Positions 28,392 to 41,934 of a stretch of 64,000 nucleotides of DNA are shown here, in pieces. Source of the stretch: Saccharospirillum sp. (GTDB taxonomy: Bacteria > Pseudomonadota > Gammaproteobacteria > Pseudomonadales > Natronospirillaceae). The stretch lies in NCBI GenBank assembly GCA_022565595.1, contig JAIUML010000021.1, forward strand, positions 1-64,000. Direction: 5' to 3'. Both the position numbers and the translations under genes were made by a program. How positions within the stretch are numbered: the first letter of the stretch is position 1; each line of letters opens with the position of its first letter. The notes under the pieces were generated by a model. The model was not told the origin of the DNA. It did no database searches and saw only the letters and a list, made by a program, of their open reading frames with translations.

Positions 28392-29498
28392 ATGAAATTG
28401 AAGGTCGAATTAGGCGATCGCAGTTATCCCATAGTGATCGAGCCGGGGTGCCTGAAGGATGTGGACGCCTGGCAGGAAGTGATTCATCACCGGGAAGTAG
28501 TCATCGTGACCAACGAAACAGTGGCTCCCCTCTACCTGGATGCTTTATTGAAAGCATTGAAGGCAGAAGGACGATCCGTGCTCAACCTTGTGCTTGCCGA
28601 TGGCGAGGCTCACAAGAACAGCGAGACGCTGACCCAGATCTACGATTTCCTGCTGTCCAGAAACATCAGCCGCAAAGCCGTCCTGATTGCCCTGGGCGGT
28701 GGCGTTATTGGTGATATGACCGGCTATGCCGCCGCGACCTATCAGCGTGGTATTGACTTTGTTCAGGTGCCAACGACGCTGCTGTCTCAGGTGGACTCCT
28801 CCGTTGGCGGAAAGACGGGTATCAATCACCCACTTGGCAAGAACATGATCGGTGCTTTCAAGCAGCCGTTGGCCGTGATGATTGACCCATTGGTTTTGCA
28901 AACGCTACCGCAACGAGAGCTGTCTGCGGGCCTGGCGGAAGTCATCAAGTATGGCCTGATACACGACGCCGATTTTTTCTCCTGGCTGGAACGTCATATG
29001 CCAGACTTGCTGGCATTGAATGAACAGGCACTGATTTCAGCGATAGAACGCTCCTGTCAGTTGAAGGCTGACATTGTCGCCGCAGACGAAACAGAACAGG
29101 GGGTTCGGGCCATATTGAACCTTGGTCATACCTTTGGTCATGCCATAGAAGCACAGATGGGTTATGGACATTGGCTGCATGGTGAGGCGGTCGGTGCTGG
29201 TATGGTCATGGCTTGCGATTTGTCACTTCGCCAGGGTTGGCTGGATGCTGCCTCAATGCGGCGGGCGGTTGATCTAATCAGTGTTGCCAACCTGCCCATC
29301 AGTTCGCCACCCGGTATGTCTGCCGAGCAGTTTCTGGAGCACATGGCGCGAGATAAAAAAGTTGAAGCCGGCCAGTTGCGCCTGGTACTGCTGGAACAAC
29401 TTGGAAGGGCTGTTGTGACCAGTGACTTCCGTGTCGACCTGCTCAATGACTGTTTATCCCATTTCTGCTCTGGACAGTCTGCATCTCAGTCGGTTTAA
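28392..29498 (+). CDS. aroB: 3-dehydroquinate synthase
   Basis: Predicted 368-residue NAD- and metal-dependent enzyme that makes 3-dehydroquinate, the second shikimate step. NAD-binding VTNETVAPLY, glycine-rich ALGGGVIGDMTGYAAA, VPTTLLSQVDSSVGGKTGIN, and metal-binding Glu/His in AGLAEVIKYGLI, NLGHTFGHAIE and LHGEAVGAGM are intact. It lies ten bases after aroK. Confidence 0.97.
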   Translation: MKLKVELGDRSYPIVIEPGCLKDVDAWQEVIHHREVVIVTNETVAPLYLDALLKALKAEGRSVLNLVLADGEAHKNSETLTQIYDFLLSRNISRKAVLIALGGGVIGDMTGYAAATYQRGIDFVQVPTTLLSQVDSSVGGKTGINHPLGKNMIGAFKQPLAVMIDPLVLQTLPQRELSAGLAEVIKYGLIHDADFFSWLERHMPDLLALNEQALISAIERSCQLKADIVAADETEQGVRAILNLGHTFGHAIEAQMGYGHWLHGEAVGAGMVMACDLSLRQGWLDAASMRRAVDLISVANLPISSPPGMSAEQFLEHMARDKKVEAGQLRLVLLEQLGRAVVTSDFRVDLLNDCLSHFCSGQSASQSV

Positions 29499-29531
29499 TG
29501 ACAGGCATTCATCTCAATTCAGGTTATCGCC

Positions 29532-30962
29532 ATGAATGAAATGCCAGACCAGATTCAGCGCATGCTGGACTACTACAATCTGGCGCAGGATCCGTTTGGT
29601 GAGCGGGTCGACGCCTCGGTCTTCAGCGCTGCGGGCGAGCGTGCTGACACTGTCGAACAGTTAAAACACCTGCTGACTTTCAGTCCCCAGGATTGCCTGT
29701 TGATGTCGCCCCGGGGTGGCGGTAAGCGCACCCTGACTCAGCATCTGTTGAAGCAACTGGATGAAGATTGGCGCATCGCCTGGATTGATGCCCGCGAAAC
29801 TGAGCAACTGGATGCAATTACGCGAGAGTTGATTGGTCAACTGGGGTTGGGCGTCAGAGCGGACGGCGATACCGCCAGTCTGTTCAGAGTGATCGCTGAT
29901 GTTGTGGCGCAGCGCACCGAGCAAGGTGAAGCCTTTCTATTGATTGTCGAGCATGCCGACCAGCTTAGCTACGATGTTCAATCCTGGCTGCATTCTCTGC
30001 GCGCTCTGGCGCGCACACCAGATAGACGCCTGCGTCAGCTTTGGCTGAGCTCTTCGGCCAAAGCGATTGTCGAGGCTGAGGAGGATGATCACTGGTACAA
30101 CCTGCTACTCGAGCCGTTCAGTGCGGCGGACGCTATGGTCTACCTTCGCGATCGCTTCTCAGGCGCAGGTCAACTCGAAGGCGTTCCCATAGACCCGAAA
30201 GATATGGCTCGCCTGAATGATATGGCCAAAGGGTTGCCGGGCGAATTGAATGACATTGTCCGCGACTATTTGATTGCCGGCACCTTCAAGAGCACTGAGC
30301 GCAAACTCGGCTTTCCATTGACGCATGTTTTAGCGGGCGCTGCGGTGATTACCTTGCTGGTCATGGTGGTGCTGTATTCCAATCGGCCATCCCAACCAAC
30401 CAGTGTAGAGCTGGAGTCTGCGCCTGTTGCCGAATCTGAAGTGCAACAACGCCTGGCGGAAGCCGTGGCAAGAGTTGAAGCCCGTCGCGACGAAGCTCCG
30501 GAACCTGATTTGACTCCCCCTGTACCCCTCCCGGTACCAGAACCTGAGCCACAGCCTCAAGCTGAACCTGCTCCAGCACCGGTTCCAGCGCCAGCTCCGG
30601 CCCCAGAACCAGCTCCTGCTCCAACACCAGAGCCAACACCGCCCCCAGCTCAGCCGGAACCTGAACCTGAATCGGTCCAACAGGGGCTCTTGGCTCAGGC
30701 CGCAGACACCGAGTACACCCTTCAACTGGTCGGCGTTAGAGACCTTCAAGCGTTACAGCAGGTCAAGGCCGCTCATCCCGACAGCCTGCCGTTGGAGATT
30801 GTGACGGCTACTTTCGAAGGTCGCCCCTGGTATGTGTTGATACATGGTCGCTACGCTGATGCCGATGCCGCCAGAGCTGCAGTACCAGAGCTGCCGGAAG
30901 CCTTGCGTACTCAGCAACCATGGGCCAGGTCTTTTGGTAGTTTGCGGTCTACTCTGCCCTGA
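29532..30962 (+). CDS. damX: DamX-like AAA/SPOR cell-division protein
   Basis: Predicted 476-residue bitopic protein. An N-terminal cytoplasmic AAA-like domain (about 1-255) has a degenerate P-loop SPRGGGKRT (59-67), where Ser replaces the first Gly, and a weak Walker B (FLLIVEHADQ), so ATP binding is uncertain. A transmembrane helix (about 263-283) leads to a periplasmic Pro/Glu/Ala linker (about 325-385, repeated PAPAPEP units) and a C-terminal SPOR domain (about 397-476, YTLQLVGVRDLQALQQV) for septal peptidoglycan. The position after aroB is the damX locus of E. coli and Pseudomonas. The linker DNA is a short repetitive tract and may vary in length between strains. Confidence 0.88.
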   Translation: MNEMPDQIQRMLDYYNLAQDPFGERVDASVFSAAGERADTVEQLKHLLTFSPQDCLLMSPRGGGKRTLTQHLLKQLDEDWRIAWIDARETEQLDAITRELIGQLGLGVRADGDTASLFRVIADVVAQRTEQGEAFLLIVEHADQLSYDVQSWLHSLRALARTPDRRLRQLWLSSSAKAIVEAEEDDHWYNLLLEPFSAADAMVYLRDRFSGAGQLEGVPIDPKDMARLNDMAKGLPGELNDIVRDYLIAGTFKSTERKLGFPLTHVLAGAAVITLLVMVVLYSNRPSQPTSVELESAPVAESEVQQRLAEAVARVEARRDEAPEPDLTPPVPLPVPEPEPQPQAEPAPAPVPAPAPAPEPAPAPTPEPTPPPAQPEPEPESVQQGLLAQAADTEYTLQLVGVRDLQALQQVKAAHPDSLPLEIVTATFEGRPWYVLIHGRYADADAARAAVPELPEALRTQQPWARSFGSLRSTLP

Positions 30963-31089
30963 TTTATAGGTAATACGCCTTTATTTTGATGAAAGCGACT
31001 TATTTACCCTCTTATTATACCGTTATTAATTGAGCGGCACACTTTGCTCAGTAGACTCGGCTTCAGTTTTTACTTTGAAGAGAGTCAAT

Positions 31090-36971
<5,882 letters not shown>

Positions 36972-36989
36972 ACCAGGTCTAAAAACCAG

Positions 36990-37019
36990 AAAAAACGGCG
37001 CCTGGCGCCGTTTTTTTTT
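36990..37019 (+). terminator. Intrinsic terminator after gltD
   Basis: A6-CGGCGCC-T-GGCGCCG-T9: a self-complementary GC core with a long T-run, 20 bases after the gltD stop. Confidence 0.9.
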
Positions 37020-37090
37020 GATTGAAAGGGCCAAGGCGATTATCTTAGCGTCAGGTGAAAAAGAATAACTCTCCCAATGGAGTATTAAAG

Positions 37091-38797
37091 ATGTTGACGA
37101 ATAAGACCTGGATCGCCCTGTTAATGGCGGTGGTGCTTGCCGCTTGTGGTAGTGATTTTGAAAATGGCGACGACAATGGCAATGGTGGTGGTACTACTGA
37201 TGGGGGTGATGGCCCTCTTGATCTGGCGGTTGGCAATGGTAGTGGCTCATCCTTTCAGCAAGGTATATTGTCACTAGGGCTGACTGAGTTGGCTGCAAAC
37301 GGAACCACAGGCGTTGAGGTAACGGTCGTAAATCGCCTCAATAATAATGCCCTCTACGTGGGTGGCTCTGTTGATGTGGAGTTTTCATCCAGTTGTTCTT
37401 TGCGGGCCAATCCATTGGCTGTGTTCTCGCCAGCTACGAGAACGGGCCGTGGAACGATTACGACCAGTTACACTGCAGAAGGGTGCTCGGGAGAGGATCT
37501 GATCACTGCTTCTGTTTCGCGAGATGGGGCTATTGTTGGTACTGCTTCAGCTACAGTGACCATTGAGTCTGAACTGGTGGGATACATCCAGTCAGGCGTT
37601 CCTACGCCCTCAATTATTGCCATCAAGGAACTCGGTACAGAATCCTTGCCCTCCATTTCACGAGTGCCTTTCACTGTTAGAGATCGTTCGGGCAATCCGG
37701 TGGAAGGGCAGGAAGTAACATTTTCAATCGATACAGCCGTTGCCGGTGTAGAGTTGATTCGAACTTCCGCAGTTACCAACAGTGAAGGCCGAGTCAATGC
37801 CATTGTGCAAAGCGGTACTGTGCATACTGGCTTCCGCGTTCGAGCGGAAACAGAGGTGCTGGATCCGTTCGGTAATGCCACAGGGAATTTCATTCGTACA
37901 GAATCCTTGCCCATCGCAGTGAATACCGGTTTGCCAAGTGCAGACAGGTTTAGCATGTCAGTAGAAACCTTCAACCCGCTTTCATGGAATGTCGACGGAA
38001 CTGAGGTTGGGATTACACTGATTGCCAGCGATATTTATGGTGGTCCTGTTGCCAATGGCACCGTTATTACCTTTGTGTCGAATGCAGGCCAGGTTATTGG
38101 AGCCAACGGTGAGACGGAAAGTTGCATCATTGCGAGCGGTCAGTGCTCTGTCACCTGGCGCAGTTCCAATCCCAGACCTGCGGATGGGGGTATACAGATT
38201 TTGGCATACACCAAGGGTGACGAATACTTTGTTGATGAAGATGGAGATGGAGCCTTTGATGGTTCCGAAACCTATTTCTCGTTGCCTGAGCCTTACCTGG
38301 ATGCCGATAATTCCGGCAACTATACCCTTGGCAACTTTTTCGTAGATGCCAACAATAACGGTATTCGGGATGGCGTTGCGGTTGATCAGCCCTACCGCGG
38401 AGCGGTCTGTACGCAGGAGGCTCGCGATGATGGTCATTGCGCGGAACTTGCCTACCTGTCTGATAATGTGCGTATGATCATGGCATCTGAGACAGCAACT
38501 ATAAATGGTGTACCTGCTGGCCCGGTTGATATTTCCGGTGGTCCAGCGGTGTTCACTGTAGAGTTCCTCGATGTAAACGGTAACGTCCCCGCAGCGGGAA
38601 CACCTTTCGAGGTTGTCTGTCGAGGCGACAATCCAGAGGTGGATATATGGCCAGACCTGGGAGCCATTCCAAATGTATATTCACTGGGTGATGGTTTTAG
38701 CGTAACTGTATCCATTTTCAGGGCAGACGATCCCGGTTCTGCTCAATGCTATGTGCAATCCGGTTTGGTTAGAGAGTCGATTGATGTGACCTGGTAA
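37091..38797 (+). CDS. Big-domain (Ig-like) surface lipoprotein
   Basis: Encodes 568 residues. The signal peptide ends in lipobox LAAC (Cys19), followed by an Asp/Gly/Asn-rich low-complexity spacer (FENGDDNGNGGG). Three bacterial Ig-like (Big_1/invasin) modules follow at about 57-145, 190-275 and 300-370, with typical TVRDRSGNPVEGQEVTFSI. A stretch (about 378-430) has three acidic EF-hand-like loops (DEDGDGAFDG, DADNSGNYT, DANNNGIRDG) that may bind calcium, and a last Ig-like module closes the protein. The ATG at 37091 follows TGGAG and places the lipobox correctly; the GTG at 37055 does not. Function unknown, possibly surface adhesion. It is a single gene in an accessory insertion. Confidence 0.8.
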   Translation: MLTNKTWIALLMAVVLAACGSDFENGDDNGNGGGTTDGGDGPLDLAVGNGSGSSFQQGILSLGLTELAANGTTGVEVTVVNRLNNNALYVGGSVDVEFSSSCSLRANPLAVFSPATRTGRGTITTSYTAEGCSGEDLITASVSRDGAIVGTASATVTIESELVGYIQSGVPTPSIIAIKELGTESLPSISRVPFTVRDRSGNPVEGQEVTFSIDTAVAGVELIRTSAVTNSEGRVNAIVQSGTVHTGFRVRAETEVLDPFGNATGNFIRTESLPIAVNTGLPSADRFSMSVETFNPLSWNVDGTEVGITLIASDIYGGPVANGTVITFVSNAGQVIGANGETESCIIASGQCSVTWRSSNPRPADGGIQILAYTKGDEYFVDEDGDGAFDGSETYFSLPEPYLDADNSGNYTLGNFFVDANNNGIRDGVAVDQPYRGAVCTQEARDDGHCAELAYLSDNVRMIMASETATINGVPAGPVDISGGPAVFTVEFLDVNGNVPAAGTPFEVVCRGDNPEVDIWPDLGAIPNVYSLGDGFSVTVSIFRADDPGSAQCYVQSGLVRESIDVTW

Positions 38798-38806
38798 GGC
38801 AGTCAA

Positions 38807-38836
38807 GGGCAGTCAGAGAGATCTCTCTGACTGCCC
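38807..38836 (+). terminator. Perfect palindrome after the Big-domain lipoprotein
   Basis: A perfect 30-base palindrome (core AGAGATCTCT) begins nine bases after the stop codon. It would form a very stable hairpin but is followed by TGGTTATTT, not a true T-run. It is either a Rho-independent terminator of weak type or an mRNA 3'-end stabiliser. Confidence 0.65.
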
Positions 38837-38995
38837 TGGTTATTTATACTCGCAATTCGAATATTTGAATTAATCTCTTGGACATCATTCCTTCCTGCTT
38901 TATTCCTACAGCCCCATTATCCTTGCCCTTCCTTCCATTTTTTTGACCTGCTTTGAGCGGCTACCCTCTACCTGCTTGATCTACTGCTTTGGTAT

Positions 38996-39007
38996 AGTGT
39001 CGACAAT
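38996..39007. promoter_or_regulatory. Candidate PrpR operator 1
   Basis: AGTGTCGACAAT matches the palindrome ATTGTCGACAAT at ten of twelve positions and lies 84 bases before the GntR gene, in its likely promoter. The consensus is the one I know for GntR-type PrpR regulators of the 2-methylcitrate operon. Confidence 0.6.
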
Positions 39008-39068
39008 ATAGCGGTAGAATACGATTGATGCGTCATATATATTGGTGTATCGTCATTTTCCTATCAAA

Positions 39069-39080
39069 ATTGTCGACAAT
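39069..39080. promoter_or_regulatory. Candidate PrpR operator 2
   Basis: ATTGTCGACAAT is a perfect 12-base palindrome, ten bases before the GntR start codon. Its centre is 73 bases from operator 1, so looping or cooperative repression of the prp operon is possible. Confidence 0.7.
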
Positions 39081-39090
39081 AAGAGTTCTC

Positions 39091-39786
39091 ATGAAAGAGG
39101 TTGGAAAACCTGAGTTCGAAAGCAGAACCCTCTCGGATCGAGTCTGTCAGCAGTTGATCAGTGCGATCGTCTCTGGTGAATTGCCTGCTGGTACCAAAAT
39201 CAGTGAAGCCGATCTGGCAAAGACCTACGGCATCAGCCGAGGGCCGCTGCGGGAAGCTATCAGGCGGCTGGAAAGCCTGCGATTGATTGAGCGCAAGGCC
39301 CATATTGGCGCCCGAGTCGTCAAGCTGAGCGCAGAAGAGCTGATCGATATCTACCAGGTCCGGGAGGCGCTGGAAGGCATGGCCTGTCGCCTGGCCGCCC
39401 AGAACATGAGCGATGCCGAGATACAGGCCTTGTTCGAGTTGCTCGATCAACATGAAACCTCAGTGGAAGAACAGGCATGGCAGGCCTACTTTCAAAAGGC
39501 AGGAGATCTGGATTTTCACTATCGCATTGTTCGTGGCAGCGGCAATGCCATGCTGCTTGAACTGTTGGGAGCGGATCTGTATCACCTGGTGCGTATGTAT
39601 CGTACCCAGTTCAGTGTCTCCCATTACCGGCCCAAACGGGCCCTGAAGGAGCATCGTCAGATTGTCGATGCCATCGCCGCTCGCGATGCCGAGCTGGCCG
39701 AATTACTGATGCGACGTCACATCAGCGCCGCACGCCAGAACATTGCCCAACAACTGAATTCATCTCAGGAGAAGTCACATGGCTGA
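39091..39786 (+). CDS. prpR: GntR-family regulator of the prp operon
   Basis: Predicted 231-residue FadR-subfamily GntR regulator. The winged helix-turn-helix (about 10-75, [37 protein letters not shown]) is followed by an all-helical FCD effector domain (about 85-215). It heads the 2-methylcitrate operon and overlaps prpB by eight bases, so it likely represses it and responds to 2-methylcitrate or a related intermediate. The open frame extends 22 codons upstream across the operator, but the start at 39091 fits the family. It differs from the sigma-54 PrpR of enterobacteria. Confidence 0.9.
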   Translation: MKEVGKPEFESRTLSDRVCQQLISAIVSGELPAGTKISEADLAKTYGISRGPLREAIRRLESLRLIERKAHIGARVVKLSAEELIDIYQVREALEGMACRLAAQNMSDAEIQALFELLDQHETSVEEQAWQAYFQKAGDLDFHYRIVRGSGNAMLLELLGADLYHLVRMYRTQFSVSHYRPKRALKEHRQIVDAIAARDAELAELLMRRHISAARQNIAQQLNSSQEKSHG

Positions 39787-40672
39787 AACCCTCACCGCCG
39801 GTCAACGCTTTCGCAAGGCGCTAGCAGAGCAGAAGCCTCTGCAAATCGTCGGCACCATCAATGCTTACCACGCCATGATGGCGACTCGGGTAGGTTACCA
39901 GGCCATTTACCTCTCAGGCGGTGGCGTTGCCAATGCTTCTTATGGTCTGCCGGACCTGGGCATGACCACCATGAATGATGTACTGGAAGACGTGCGACGC
40001 ATCACCAGTGCCGTGGAAACCCCTTTGTTGGTCGACATCGATACCGGCTGGGGCGGTGCTTTCAATATTTCACGCACCGTCAAGGAGTTCATCAAGGCCG
40101 GTGCGGCGGCCGTGCACCTGGAAGACCAGGTCGCACAGAAACGCTGTGGTCATCGCCCGAACAAGGAAATCGTCTCCAGAGATGAAATGGTCGATCGCAT
40201 CAAGGCCGCTGTCGATGCCAAAACAGACGACGACTTCTTCATCATCGCCCGCACTGATGCCTTCCAGATGGAAGGCCTGGATAAGGCGGTCGAACGGGCT
40301 CGCGCCTGTCTGGAAGCCGGAGCCGACGCCATCTTTGCAGAAGCTGTCCATACCCTTGACGATTACCGAGCCTTCTCCGAAGGCATCGGCGGCCAACACC
40401 TTTTGGCTAACATCACCGAATTCGGTGCCACGCCTCTGTTTAACAAACAAGAGTTGGCTGAACACGGCGCAACCATGGTGTTGTACCCGCTGTCGGCCGC
40501 TCGAGCTGCCAACAAGGCCGCACTGAATGTATTCGAGCACTTGTTGAATGATGGCGATCAAAAAGCCGTAGTCGACACCATGCAGACTCGAGCAGAACTC
40601 TACGATTTCCTGAATTACCACGACTTTGAGCAGAAGCTGGATGAGTTGTTTGCTCAAGGGAAAAACAAGTAA
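39779..40672 (+). CDS. prpB: 2-methylisocitrate lyase
   Basis: Predicted 297-residue lyase that splits 2-methylisocitrate into pyruvate and succinate, the last step of propionate breakdown. The catalytic loop [10 protein letters not shown] and metal-binding [13 protein letters not shown] are present, along with [13 protein letters not shown] typical of PrpB. It starts inside the end of the GntR gene and is followed by prpC after a 114-base gap. Confidence 0.96.
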   Translation: MAETLTAGQRFRKALAEQKPLQIVGTINAYHAMMATRVGYQAIYLSGGGVANASYGLPDLGMTTMNDVLEDVRRITSAVETPLLVDIDTGWGGAFNISRTVKEFIKAGAAAVHLEDQVAQKRCGHRPNKEIVSRDEMVDRIKAAVDAKTDDDFFIIARTDAFQMEGLDKAVERARACLEAGADAIFAEAVHTLDDYRAFSEGIGGQHLLANITEFGATPLFNKQELAEHGATMVLYPLSAARAANKAALNVFEHLLNDGDQKAVVDTMQTRAELYDFLNYHDFEQKLDELFAQGKNK

Positions 40673-40786
40673 CCAAAATAGCTGGTCTGGATGCATGCCA
40701 ATGGTCCGCGCAGGCAACCCCGGTATCCGTCGCTGATCTTTCCAGTTCCTTGGTCCTTAACAGAAAAAGGTAAGAGGTTAATTACT

Positions 40787-41917
40787 ATGGCAGAAGCAAA
40801 AAAACTTTCAGGCGCCGGACTCAGAGGGCAGTCCGCTGGCGAAACAGCACTTTGCACAGTAGGTAAAAGCGGCTCGGGTCTGACCTACCGTGGTTATGAC
40901 ATCAAAGAGCTGGCTGACAAGACCCAGTTCGAGGAAGTCGCTTATTTATTGCTCTATGGCAAATTACCGAACCAGACTGAGTTGGATAACTACAAGACTC
41001 GTTTGAAAGGCATGCGCGGTCTGCCCGATGCTTTAAAAGCTGTGCTTGAGCAGATACCGGCCAATGCACACCCTATGGATGTGATGCGCACGGGTTGCTC
41101 CATGCTGGGTAATCTGGAAACCGAGCAGGATTTTGGCGAGCAACTGGACCATATTGATCGGATGTTGGCGGTGTTTCCGTCCATCATCAATTACTGGTAC
41201 AACTTTGCTCATCACGGCAAACGTATTGAGGTTGAGACCGATGCTGATTCCATTGGCGAGCATTTTTTGTGGACGCTGCACGGTAAAAAGCCGGATGCTT
41301 TGCACACCAAAGTGATGCATGCCTCCCTGATTCTCTACGCCGAGCACGAATTCAACGCCTCCACTTTCACAGCTCGGGTCTGTGCTTCAACCTTGTCGGA
41401 TATTCATTCCTGTGTGACCGGCGCTATTGGTTCCTTGCGTGGTCCCTTGCATGGCGGTGCCAATGAGGCGGCGATGGCGATGATTCAGCAGTGGCAAACG
41501 CCAGACGAAGCGGAGCGGGCCATACTGGGGATGCTGGAGCGCAAGGATAAAATTATGGGTTTTGGCCATGCCATTTACAGTGACAATGACCCGCGAAACG
41601 CCATTATCAAGGAGTGGTCGAAAAAGCTTGCCGACCAGGTGGGTGATAAGGTGCTTTATCCGGTGTCTGAACGTGTCGAAGCCGTGATGTGGCGTGAGAA
41701 AAAGTTGTTCTGTAATGCCGATTTCTTCCATGCCTCGGCCTATCACTTCATGGGGATCCCCACTGAGTTGTTTACCCCCATATTCGTTTGTTCCAGAGTT
41801 TCTGGCTGGACGGCGCATGTGATGGAACAACGTGCCAACAACCGCATTATTCGCCCCAGTGCCGACTACACTGGCCCTGAGAATCGTCCGGTGCCTGCAC
41901 TGGACGAGCGTGACTGA
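40787..41917 (+). CDS. prpC: 2-methylcitrate synthase
   Basis: Predicted 376-residue citrate-synthase-family enzyme joining propionyl-CoA and oxaloacetate. Catalytic His residues lie in HGGANEAAM and GFGHAIYSDNDPR, and the C-terminal Asp/Arg in the usual positions. The short length and KSGSGLTYRGYDIKELAD fit PrpC instead of the longer GltA. The frame is open 32 codons upstream, but the ATG at 40787 has AAGAGGT in front. Confidence 0.95.
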   Translation: MAEAKKLSGAGLRGQSAGETALCTVGKSGSGLTYRGYDIKELADKTQFEEVAYLLLYGKLPNQTELDNYKTRLKGMRGLPDALKAVLEQIPANAHPMDVMRTGCSMLGNLETEQDFGEQLDHIDRMLAVFPSIINYWYNFAHHGKRIEVETDADSIGEHFLWTLHGKKPDALHTKVMHASLILYAEHEFNASTFTARVCASTLSDIHSCVTGAIGSLRGPLHGGANEAAMAMIQQWQTPDEAERAILGMLERKDKIMGFGHAIYSDNDPRNAIIKEWSKKLADQVGDKVLYPVSERVEAVMWREKKLFCNADFFHASAYHFMGIPTELFTPIFVCSRVSGWTAHVMEQRANNRIIRPSADYTGPENRPVPALDERD

Positions 41918-41934
41918 AAACAAGGTGTCTGCTT

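Noticed and set aside
30530-30680. Repetitive CCAGCTCC/GAACCT-type tract taken for a CRISPR or satellite
   Set aside because: It is the coding sequence of the Pro/Glu/Ala linker in DamX, without spacers.
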